From: an uncultured Chloroflexota bacterium | GTDB lineage: Bacteria; Chloroflexota; Limnocylindria; Limnocylindrales; CSP1-4 | Direction: 5' to 3' | Length of the DNA stretch: 5,547 nt | NCBI GenBank assembly: GCA_903930745.1 | Contig: CAIYZX010000715.1 | Location: 1-5,547 of the forward strand | Shown here: positions 1 through 5,547 of the stretch, one piece after another | How the letters are laid out: each line of letters starts with the position of its first letter | How positions within the stretch are numbered: the first letter of the stretch is position 1 | Made by a program: the position numbers and the translations under genes | The notes under the pieces: model-generated | Seen by the model: the letters and a program-made list of their open reading frames with translations, nothing else | Told to the model about the DNA's origin: nothing | Databases searched by the model: none

Positions 1-582
1 GCGGGCGAAGCGCTGCTCGCCGGAGTCCGGGTCACGGAGGCCCACGGCGATGGACAGGCTGAGCGTGGAGATGTACGGGAACGGGTGTCCGGGGTCCACC
101 GCGAGCGGCGTGAGGACCGGGAAGATCTCGTCGTGGAAGCGGCGCCGCAGCGTGGCGTGGTGCTCCGGGACGTCCTCGTAGTCCAGGATCTCCACGCCCT
201 CGGTGGCCAGCTCGCTCCGGATCTGGTTCCAGATGGTGGAGTGCTCGGCGATGAGCTCGCGGACCCGCTCGCGGATGGCGGTCAGCTGCTGGGCGGGCGT
301 CAGGCCGTCCAGGCTGTGGTGGCCGGCGTTGGAGAGGTCCTGCCGGCGGAGGCCGGAGACGCGGACCTGGAAGAACTCGTCCAGGTTGTTGGCGAAGATC
401 GCCAGGAACTTGACGCGCTCCAGCAGGGGATTGCGGCTGTCGCGGGCCTCGTGCAGCACGCGGGCGTTGAACTCGATCCAGCTCAGCTCGCGGTTGAGGA
501 TGGGCCCCTTCTGGTCCCGGGCGCCTCGGCGGCGGCCGCGACCGGCAACGCGCGGACCGGGGGCGGGGCGAACGGTGGCCAT
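1..582 (-). CDS. ppk1: Polyphosphate kinase 1, N-terminal part (runs off the left edge)
   Basis: Ppk1 reversibly transfers the terminal phosphate of ATP onto inorganic polyphosphate and makes the cell's polyphosphate store. The window holds the first 194 codons, open through base 1; family members are about 690-720 residues, so roughly a quarter to 30 % is visible. The recognisable N-terminal block is LNRELSWIEFNARVLHEA (residues 29-46), NPLLERVKFLAIF (51-63) and NNLDEFFQVRVSGLRRQ (65-81). By alignment from memory, the second Asn of NNLDEF (N66) corresponds to Asn45 of the E. coli enzyme, which contacts the ATP adenine. The helical middle (about 95-150) is followed by IFPVLTPLAVDPGHPFPYIS (139-158), typical of the domain junction. 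The autophosphorylated histidines lie beyond the window. The start is the ATG at 582-580, preceded by AGAAGGA at 592-586. About 27 residues rich in Arg, Gly and Pro precede the conserved core. The gene diverges from the large secreted-protein gene. Confidence 0.95.
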   Translation of the reverse strand, partial: MATVRPAPGPRVAGRGRRRGARDQKGPILNRELSWIEFNARVLHEARDSRNPLLERVKFLAIFANNLDEFFQVRVSGLRRQDLSNAGHHSLDGLTPAQQLTAIRERVRELIAEHSTIWNQIRSELATEGVEILDYEDVPEHHATLRRRFHDEIFPVLTPLAVDPGHPFPYISTLSLSIAVGLRDPDSGEQRFAR

Positions 583-585
583 GGA

Positions 586-592
586 TCCTTCT
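586..592 (-). promoter_or_regulatory. Ribosome binding site of ppk1
   Basis: Read on the minus strand, AGAAGGA ends three bases before the ATG at 582-580. The spacing is somewhat short, but it is the only purine-rich block near the start, and the conserved protein core begins about 29 codons later. It therefore supports this ATG over the ATG at 619-617, which is in another frame and gives no recognisable protein. Confidence 0.6.
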
Positions 593-617
593 GCCGTGCT
601 GCTTCGGGCGCCGGATC

Positions 618-641
618 ACGGCGTTTCTGGAGGCACGCCGT
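618..641. repeat. 7-bp inverted repeat in the ppk1 leader
   Basis: ACGGCGT (618-624) and ACGCCGT (635-641) are perfect inverted copies separated by 10 bases. In the ppk1 mRNA this would be a hairpin about 35 bases upstream of the start codon. There is no U tract, so it is not a standard terminator. It could be a leader structure or an operator, or a chance product of the GC-rich composition. Confidence 0.3.
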
Positions 642-667
642 ACAACCCGATCCCGGTCGGGGCCGTC

Positions 668-697
668 ACTCTACCACTCGCGTACGCGCGTCCCCAA
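668..697 (-). promoter_or_regulatory. Candidate sigma-70-type promoter for ppk1
   Basis: On the minus strand TTGGGG (697-692) is followed after 18 bases by TAGAGT (673-668), a fair match to the -35 and -10 boxes. Transcription would begin near 660 and give a leader of about 75-80 bases. A perfect 10-bp palindrome, CGCGTACGCG (679-688), sits in the spacer, where a regulator could bind. The boxes are degenerate and short matches are expected by chance, so this is tentative. Confidence 0.25.
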
Positions 698-810
698 TAG
701 GGCGAAGTCCTCGAATCGCGTGCAGGAATCCCGCACGGCCGCGGTGGCGTGCGCGTATGGTGCACTCCTTCGGCGATACGGTCCGCCTGGAGACCGCCCG
801 GGACACGCAC

Positions 811-817
811 AAGGGGA
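811..817 (+). promoter_or_regulatory. Ribosome binding site of the RCC1-repeat protein gene
   Basis: AAGGGGA lies six bases before the ATG at 824-826. This good Shine-Dalgarno match at normal spacing decides the start. The resulting protein begins directly with a signal peptide, whereas the longer frame from the GTG at 749 would put 25 unrelated residues in front of it. Confidence 0.75.
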
Positions 818-823
818 ACGTGG

Positions 824-931
824 ATGGGTCAGCGGTTGGCAGGGCGCCAGGCGGGCGCGATCCGGCGCCGGGCTGTTGCGCTTGTCGCGACGCTTGCTGT
901 GGTTGCACTGTCGGCACCGCCGGTCCTCGCC
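824..931 (+). other. Signal peptide of the RCC1-repeat protein
   Basis: Residues 1-36 have a positively charged n-region (Arg at 4, 8 and 14-16), an uninterrupted hydrophobic core from 17 to about 29, and a c-region SAPPVLA with Val at -3 and Ala at -1. This is a textbook Sec/SPase I site. The mature protein would start VDLTPP. The n-region has RRR but no twin-arginine consensus, and there is no lipobox cysteine, so a lipoprotein is unlikely. Confidence 0.85.
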
Positions 932-3900
932 GTGGACCTGACGCCCCCGGCGGTCAACTCGCTCACGCCTGACGTGACATCCACGGCCGGCGGGTCCGTC
1001 TCGTTCACGCTGCAGTTCACGGAGCCCGTGCTGGGTCTCGCCAAGGCGGACTTCCAGCCCCAGGCGGCCGGCCTGACCGGCTGCGCCGTGGACACGCTGA
1101 CCGCGATCCCGGCCAGCACCACCGGGTACACGATCACCGTTGCCGGGTGTGTCGCCGCCCTCGCGGGCACGCTCGCGATGCGCCTCTCCTCCGGATCCGT
1201 CACGGACGCCTCCGGCAACCCGGGCCCAACCACGCCCGCAACGTCGTCCACGGTCCTGGTGGACCAGGTGGGTCCGGTCGTGAGCACCCCTGGCCTCTCG
1301 GCGTCGCTCGTGGCCCCGGAGGCCGTGATCACGGTCACCGCGTCCATCGTGGACGGCTCCACGATTGCCTCCGCCGAGGTCAGCGTGGCGGGCGGCCCCT
1401 GGCAGGCAATGGCCGCACAGGACGGTGCGTTCAACAGCGCCGCCGAGACCGCCACCTGGAGCGGTAGTGCGCCCGCTGCCTCCTACGTGCAGCAGCCCTA
1501 CGCCGTGTGCGTCCGCGCCACGGACGGCCTGGACAACATCAGCGCCTCCAGCGCCTGCGCCACCCTCACGGTCACGGACACGGTCGCACCGGACGCCGTC
1601 ATCGTCCCGGTCTCGGAGCCCCGTGGTGCCGCCCCGGGCACCCACACGTTCGCCATCGGCTTCCCGGAGGCCGTCACCGGGCTTGCGCTGGGTGACCTGC
1701 GCGTCGTGGACCAGGTGGGGGCCGCGACGGGCTGCACGCTGGAGAACCTCTCGGGCGCGCTCGCCTACTTCACGGTCGATGTGTCAGGCTGCTCGGACGG
1801 CCTGGTCGCGGTTGAGCTCCTCGCCAACGCGGTCACGGACGCCCACGCCCACACCGGACCAGCGAGCGCGGTGCATTCCGGCGACCTCACTGCAGACCTG
1901 ACCGCCCCCGATCTCCAGGCGGGAGCCCCGTGGTCCACGATCGTGCGTGCCGGCAGCCTGGGCGGCATCGCCGTCAAGGCCTCGGACGCGAACGGCGTCC
2001 TGGGTGTGTACGCGACGGTCAATGGGTCGCTGCCCCCATCGGCGCTGCTCCTGGACCCCGCCTCGGACTGGACGGTCGCGACCGCCTCCGCGACGCTCGG
2101 CGCCGTGGTGGACCTGGCGGCCGGTGCACGCCATGCCTGCGCTGTCCTCGAGGACGGCACGGTCCGGTGCTGGGGTGACAACCGGATGGGCCAGGCGGGC
2201 TTCCCGGGTGGTTCCTTCACCGGGACGCCCACGGTCGTGGCGGGCATCGCCGGGGCGACGGCCGTGGCCGCGGGCGAGGCCCACACGTGCGTGCTCCGGC
2301 GGGATCGGACGGTCTGGTGCTGGGGCGACGGACGGTCCGGTCAGGCCGGCGCCGGCATCGCCTACTGGTCCGCCACGCCGGTCCAGGTGGGCGGGATCAG
2401 CACGGCCGTGCAGATCGCGGCTGGCGGCGACACGTCGTGCGCCGCGCTGGCGGACGGAACCGCGCGCTGTTGGGGCAGGGGATCCTACGGCCAGCTGGGT
2501 GATGGCAGTCTCACCGCCACGTCGCCCACGCCGGTCGCCGTCGCCGACCTGTCAGGCGTCACGGACATCGCCGTTGGCCCTCGGTCCGCGTGTGCCGTGA
2601 ACGCCGGCGCCGCCTACTGCTGGGGCGTCAACTGGGCCGGCGAGATCGGCGATGGCACGAATGGCTCGCATCCCTCGCCCTCCGCGGTCGTTGGCCTCCC
2701 GTCCGCGGCGACGAGCATCGTGGCGGGTGAGGCCTTCGCCTGTGCCGTGGTCGCGGATCTGAGCACCTGGTGCTGGGGCGGCGGCCTCTCGAACGGCCTC
2801 CTGGGTGACGGGACGCGCCCAGGCACCGCCGCCTCCGCCGTGGCGTCCGCGTACACCAACGTGGCCGGGCTGGCGGCCGGCAGCGACCGTGGCATCGTGC
2901 ATTCCGGTGCCACCGCCTTCCTGTGCGCCATCGACGCCTCGGACCACGCCGTGCGCTGTTCCGGTTCTAACACGCGCGCCGAGCTTGGACGGGCCACCAC
3001 CTTGGACGGTGCCACGGCAGCGCTCGTCGGCGACCTGGGGCCAAGCGCCAAGGTGGTCGCCGGTGACGGCTTCGCCTGCTCGCTCGGGACCCAGGGCGAC
3101 GTCGCCTGCTGGGGCGACACCAGCCTTGGCCAGACGGGCTCCGGGACGGGGTCGCTGGCGACACGCCCCCACGGGGCCCGGGACCTCTACTCGCCGTCAT
3201 CCATCGCCGTGGGCCCAACCGGCGCGTGCGAGACCATCGGCTCTCGTATCGCGAAGTGCTGGGGTGTTCTCAACGGGACGAAGCTCAGCCTGTATCCCGT
3301 GAACCTGCCAGGCATCGTGGGAACGCTCTCCACGGTGCAGTCCATCGATGTCGGCCGCTCCCATGTGTGCGCGGTGCTCATCGACCGTGTCGGCCGCTGC
3401 TGGGGCCTCGGCACAAGCGGCCAGCTGGGCAACAACGGGACGTCAACGTCGGCCACACCGGTGGACGTCGCGGGCCTCGTGACGGCTACGGCGATCACCG
3501 TCGGCCTGCGCCACTCGTGCGCGGTCCGGGCGGACGGCACCATCGTCTGCTGGGGCGAGAACACCGTGGGCCAGCTGGGCACCGGCGACACCACGAGCCA
3601 CGCGGTCCCGGTCCAGGTTGCCACGATCACCGCAGGTGCCACGGCGGTGGACTCCCAGGCGCTGCACACGTGCGCGGTGGTGTCCGGGGGCATCGTTTGC
3701 TGGGGTGCCAACGACGAAGGCCAGCTGGGCAACGGCACGTCCGGCCTGCCCGCCACCGAGCCCCAGTACGTTGGCTACAAGAATGCGCTCGACGTCGCCG
3801 TGGGGGACGCCCACTCGTGCGCGCTCCTCGCCACGGGCAACGTCACGTGCTGGGGAGCGAACGGTGCCGGCCAGCTTGGCAACGGCTCCACGATCGCAAG

Positions 3901-5347
3901 CTCCAGTCCGGTGCTCGTGTCCGGCGTCTCCGGGGCCACGGACATCGCCGCTGGATCGGACTTCACCTGTGCGGTCACGGGTGCGTCCCTGGTGAAGTGC
4001 TGGGGCGGCTCGCAGATCGGCCTGCGTGGCGACGGGACCCTGAACCTGCTGCCGAGCACGCCAACCGCGATTCCCGGCACGGATGGGGCGACGGCGATCG
4101 ATGCGGCCGGCGGCTCCGTCTGCGTCACCTTCGCCGTCGGCGATGTCGCCTGCTGGGGCGACAACACGTTCGGCCAGCTCCAGGCGGGCGAGAGCGGCGC
4201 CGAGGGTGCGGCGACCCCGCCGCGTGACGGCCTGGCACTCGTCCCGACGGGCGTGGCCGGTCTCGTCGGTGGCCTCGCGGAGGGTGCCAACGAGGTCTGC
4301 CTCCAGGCCGTTGACTTCGCGGGCAACCACTCCACCGTCAAGTGTTCCACGATTACCCGGACGTCCGATGTGACCCCGCCCGTGGCGACGATCACGTCGC
4401 CCGCAACGCCCACGAACCTGGCGACGCTGGGCTACGAGGTGGCGTTCGATGAGCCCGTGACGGGCTTCGGGCCCTCGGACATCTCTTTTGCCGGCTCCAC
4501 GGCAACGGGCTGTACCGTCGCGGCCCCCTTCACGGACCTCGGCGCCAGCTGGGGCGTTGGCGTCAGCGGCTGCTCTGCCGGCACCGTGGTGCTGTCCGTC
4601 CTCGCGGGCTCCGTGGAGGACGTGGCCGGCAACCCGGGGCCGTTCCCGGGGGCCGCAGCCACGCCCGTCGTCGTGGATCGCACCGCACCGGCCGCAATCG
4701 TGGCGACCTGGGCGCCCACCACCGCCGTGGCGCTCCCGTCCCCGTCCAGCGTGTCCGTCCGCTTGACCTGGTCCACCGTCACGGATCCGTCCGGGATCGT
4801 GGAGCACCAGGTCCGCCGCAGCACCGATGGCGGCAGCACGTGGACCACGTTCCCCGGCACCACCACGGGTACCAGCTACATCGTCACGCCTACGACGGGC
4901 CAGGCCACGAGGTACTGCGTGGTGGCGGTGGACGGCGCGGGCAACCAGTCCGCGTGTGTCGCCGGGACGCCGGTCACGGCATCCATCGTGCAGCAGACCG
5001 CCGCCTCCATCTCGTACGCCGGTACCTGGTCAACACAGGCGTCTGCCGGCTTCTCCGCCGGCTCGCTCAAGTACGCCACGGCGGCCGGCGCGAGCGCCAC
5101 CGCGACCTTCACCGGGCGGTCCATCGCGCTCGTGACGACCGTCGCGGCCAACCGTGGCAAGGTCAAGATCCTGCAGGGGAGCACGTTGCTGGCCGTGGTT
5201 GACCTGGCGGCGGGCCCGCGCGGCAACCAGCGAGTGGTCTGGCAGAAGACGTGGCCAACGGCCGTGGCCCGCACGATCAGGATCGTGGGGCTTGGCACCA
5301 CGGGACGGCCGCGCATTGACGTGGACGCCTTCGTGATCCTGCGCTGA
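824..5347 (+). CDS. Large secreted RCC1-repeat protein with Ig-like/FN3-like domains
   Basis: A 1507-residue exported protein of unknown target. Residues 1-36 are a signal peptide: basic IRRR, hydrophobic AVALVATLAVVALS, cleavage after VLA-36. Ig-like domains with an (F)xEPVxG...D signature lie at about 39-146, 257-359 and 1184-1287. Each has a Cys pair (87/109, 304/323, 1230/1250). An Ig/FN3-like domain lies at 147-256 and an FN3-like domain at 1288-1390 (CVVAVDGAGNQSAC). Residues 430 to about 1140 are 14 RCC1 repeats of about 50 residues, pattern HxCAV..DGTVxCWG.N..GQLG.GT, predicted to form beta-propellers. Residues 1391-1507 are a C-terminal domain (SYAGTWSTQ ... GRPRIDVDAFVIL) resembling jelly-roll, possibly glycan-binding, modules. 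No transmembrane anchor, LPXTG or PEP-type sorting signal follows, so secretion or binding through the terminal domains is inferred. RCC1 folds in bacteria include secreted binding proteins such as BLIP-II. No catalytic motif was seen. Confidence 0.96.
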   Translation: MGQRLAGRQAGAIRRRAVALVATLAVVALSAPPVLAVDLTPPAVNSLTPDVTSTAGGSVSFTLQFTEPVLGLAKADFQPQAAGLTGCAVDTLTAIPASTTGYTITVAGCVAALAGTLAMRLSSGSVTDASGNPGPTTPATSSTVLVDQVGPVVSTPGLSASLVAPEAVITVTASIVDGSTIASAEVSVAGGPWQAMAAQDGAFNSAAETATWSGSAPAASYVQQPYAVCVRATDGLDNISASSACATLTVTDTVAPDAVIVPVSEPRGAAPGTHTFAIGFPEAVTGLALGDLRVVDQVGAATGCTLENLSGALAYFTVDVSGCSDGLVAVELLANAVTDAHAHTGPASAVHSGDLTADLTAPDLQAGAPWSTIVRAGSLGGIAVKASDANGVLGVYATVNGSLPPSALLLDPASDWTVATASATLGAVVDLAAGARHACAVLEDGTVRCWGDNRMGQAGFPGGSFTGTPTVVAGIAGATAVAAGEAHTCVLRRDRTVWCWGDGRSGQAGAGIAYWSATPVQVGGISTAVQIAAGGDTSCAALADGTARCWGRGSYGQLGDGSLTATSPTPVAVADLSGVTDIAVGPRSACAVNAGAAYCWGVNWAGEIGDGTNGSHPSPSAVVGLPSAATSIVAGEAFACAVVADLSTWCWGGGLSNGLLGDGTRPGTAASAVASAYTNVAGLAAGSDRGIVHSGATAFLCAIDASDHAVRCSGSNTRAELGRATTLDGATAALVGDLGPSAKVVAGDGFACSLGTQGDVACWGDTSLGQTGSGTGSLATRPHGARDLYSPSSIAVGPTGACETIGSRIAKCWGVLNGTKLSLYPVNLPGIVGTLSTVQSIDVGRSHVCAVLIDRVGRCWGLGTSGQLGNNGTSTSATPVDVAGLVTATAITVGLRHSCAVRADGTIVCWGENTVGQLGTGDTTSHAVPVQVATITAGATAVDSQALHTCAVVSGGIVCWGANDEGQLGNGTSGLPATEPQYVGYKNALDVAVGDAHSCALLATGNVTCWGANGAGQLGNGSTIASSSPVLVSGVSGATDIAAGSDFTCAVTGASLVKCWGGSQIGLRGDGTLNLLPSTPTAIPGTDGATAIDAAGGSVCVTFAVGDVACWGDNTFGQLQAGESGAEGAATPPRDGLALVPTGVAGLVGGLAEGANEVCLQAVDFAGNHSTVKCSTITRTSDVTPPVATITSPATPTNLATLGYEVAFDEPVTGFGPSDISFAGSTATGCTVAAPFTDLGASWGVGVSGCSAGTVVLSVLAGSVEDVAGNPGPFPGAAATPVVVDRTAPAAIVATWAPTTAVALPSPSSVSVRLTWSTVTDPSGIVEHQVRRSTDGGSTWTTFPGTTTGTSYIVTPTTGQATRYCVVAVDGAGNQSACVAGTPVTASIVQQTAASISYAGTWSTQASAGFSAGSLKYATAAGASATATFTGRSIALVTTVAANRGKVKILQGSTLLAVVDLAAGPRGNQRVVWQKTWPTAVARTIRIVGLGTTGRPRIDVDAFVILR
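2111..4243 (+). repeat. Array of 14 tandem RCC1 repeats (coding)
   Basis: Repeat units begin at bases 2111, 2261, 2411, 2564, 2714, 2867, 3050, 3200, 3341, 3491, 3644, 3791, 3941 and 4094 (residues 430, 480, 530, 581, 631, 682, 743, 793, 840, 890, 941, 990, 1040 and 1091). Lengths are 50, 50, 51, 50, 51, 61, 50, 47, 50, 51, 49, 50 and 51, with the last about 47-50. Thirteen carry CWG; unit 6 has CSG. The best GQLG loops are in units 3 and 9-12; units 5, 6, 8 and 13 have degenerate loops. The DNA copies are diverged, with short shared anchors such as tgctggggcga and ggccagctgggcaac, so the array is old rather than recently expanded. Fourteen units equal two seven-bladed propellers, the usual RCC1 blade number. 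Confidence 0.92.
4994..5344 (+). other. C-terminal beta-sandwich (jelly-roll-like) domain of the RCC1-repeat protein
   Basis: Residues 1391-1507 run SISYAGTWSTQ, SLKYATAAGASATATFTG, a strand-rich middle (KVKILQGSTLLAVVDL), RVVWQKTW, TIRIVGLGTTGRPRIDVDAFV. This order of motifs is common at the C-termini of large exported proteins of high-GC bacteria and resembles galactose-binding-like or CBM-type modules. The domain has no cysteine, in contrast to the rest of the protein. Binding to a surface glycan or to the envelope is inference; the assignment is from memory of the pattern. Confidence 0.6.
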
Positions 5348-5369
5348 GCGGCCGCGCCGGCTCGGTGGG

Positions 5370-5547
5370 TCAGGCTTCCGGGACGTACCGCCGCTCGCCG
5401 GTGGACGGATCGATCCAGACGCGCATGGGGACGCGCGTGGACGGGTCCAGGAACCGCTCCTCGGTTGGCCGGAAGCGCGAGTCCGGCATCGCCGTCTCGC
5501 CGCCACCGCGACCGGCGTCGTGACCGGAGGCCTCTGCGTGGAGCGAC
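5370..5547 (-). CDS. Unrecognised small protein or C-terminal part of a gene entering from the right
   Basis: On the minus strand an open frame enters at the right edge and ends at the TGA at 5372-5370, giving 58 residues (first complete codon at 5546-5544). An in-frame ATG at 5489-5487 would give a 39-residue protein starting MPDSRFRPTEERF. Without more upstream sequence it is not clear whether that ATG or one beyond the window is used; no strong ribosome binding site precedes it. The C-terminal half contains two similar motifs, RFLDPSTRVPMRVW and RVWIDPSTGERRYV, a short internal duplication. The upstream stretch is Gly-rich (GRGGGE). Third-position G/C use fits coding. The frame converges on the RCC1-repeat gene with 22 bp between stops. 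No family is recognised. Confidence 0.6.
   Translation of the reverse strand, partial: SLHAEASGHDAGRGGGETAMPDSRFRPTEERFLDPSTRVPMRVWIDPSTGERRYVPEA

Noticed and set aside
32..619. Minus-strand frame starting at the ATG at 619-617
   Set aside because: It is out of frame with Ppk1 and gives an Arg/Pro-rich translation with no domains, while the overlapping frame from 582 matches Ppk1 throughout.
732..753. Inverted repeat CGCACG/CGTGCG with a 10-base loop upstream of the RCC1-repeat gene
   Set aside because: A six-bp GC-rich stem with no conserved context is expected often in DNA of this composition.
756..761. TATGGT as a -10 box for the RCC1-repeat protein gene
   Set aside because: No acceptable -35 element lies 16-19 bases upstream, and a four-of-six match is expected by chance.
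749..823. 25-codon upstream extension of the RCC1-repeat protein from a GTG at 749
   Set aside because: It has no ribosome binding site, would bury the signal peptide inside the protein, and the ATG at 824 has a strong AAGGGGA six bases upstream.
85..972. Long plus-strand frame of 295 codons over ppk1 and the intergenic region
   Set aside because: It lies opposite the clear Ppk1 coding frame and yields no recognisable protein; it is a product of high GC content.
2111..4243. CRISPR-like or other DNA-level regular repeat array
   Set aside because: The periodicity of about 150 bases is explained by protein repeats in an uninterrupted reading frame; the DNA copies are diverged and have no spacer/repeat structure.
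3443..4807. Minus-strand frame of 454 codons opposite the RCC1 array
   Set aside because: The Arg/Gly/His-rich, low-complexity translation is typical of an antisense shadow of repetitive GC-rich coding DNA.
5348..5369. Terminator between the convergent genes (GCGGCCGC palindrome and GCCG-CGC-CGGC)
   Set aside because: The stems are only four base pairs and there is no T tract on either strand, so a rho-independent terminator cannot be supported.

Overview
The window is very GC-rich DNA (around 70 % by eye) with strong G/C preference at third codon positions, from a bacterium. It holds three genes: the 5' part of a polyphosphate kinase gene leaving through the left edge on the minus strand, one very large secreted repeat protein filling most of the window on the plus strand, and the 3' end of a small or partial unrecognised gene entering from the right edge on the minus strand. 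No RNA genes, insertion sequences, CRISPR arrays or phage genes were seen. The Ig-like domains and the C-terminal GRPRxDVDAFV-type domain recall secreted proteins of high-GC Chloroflexota (the Limnocylindria group) or Actinobacteria. This placement is an inference from style, not a demonstrated assignment.

Layout. Positions 1-582 (minus) encode the first 194 residues of Ppk1. Positions 583-823 are a 241-bp divergent intergenic region with a candidate ppk promoter, several short inverted repeats and the ribosome binding sites of both genes. Positions 824-5347 (plus) encode a 1507-residue protein. Its order is: signal peptide, Ig-like domain, second Ig/FN3-like domain, third Ig-like domain, first half of a fourth Ig/FN3-like domain, 14 RCC1 repeats, apparent second half of that fourth domain, another Ig-like domain, an FN3-like domain, and a C-terminal beta-sandwich-like domain. 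Only 22 bp (5348-5369) separate its stop from the stop of the convergent minus-strand frame at 5370-5547.

The most notable content is the large protein. Fourteen RCC1 repeats would fit two seven-bladed propellers. Every repeat, including the degenerate ones, keeps a pair of cysteines, which suggests one disulfide per blade in an exported protein. The whole array looks inserted inside an Ig-like domain whose two halves lie about 720 residues apart. Its ligand or target cannot be read from the sequence. There is no evident functional link between polyphosphate kinase and the secreted protein: they are transcribed divergently and are probably just neighbours.
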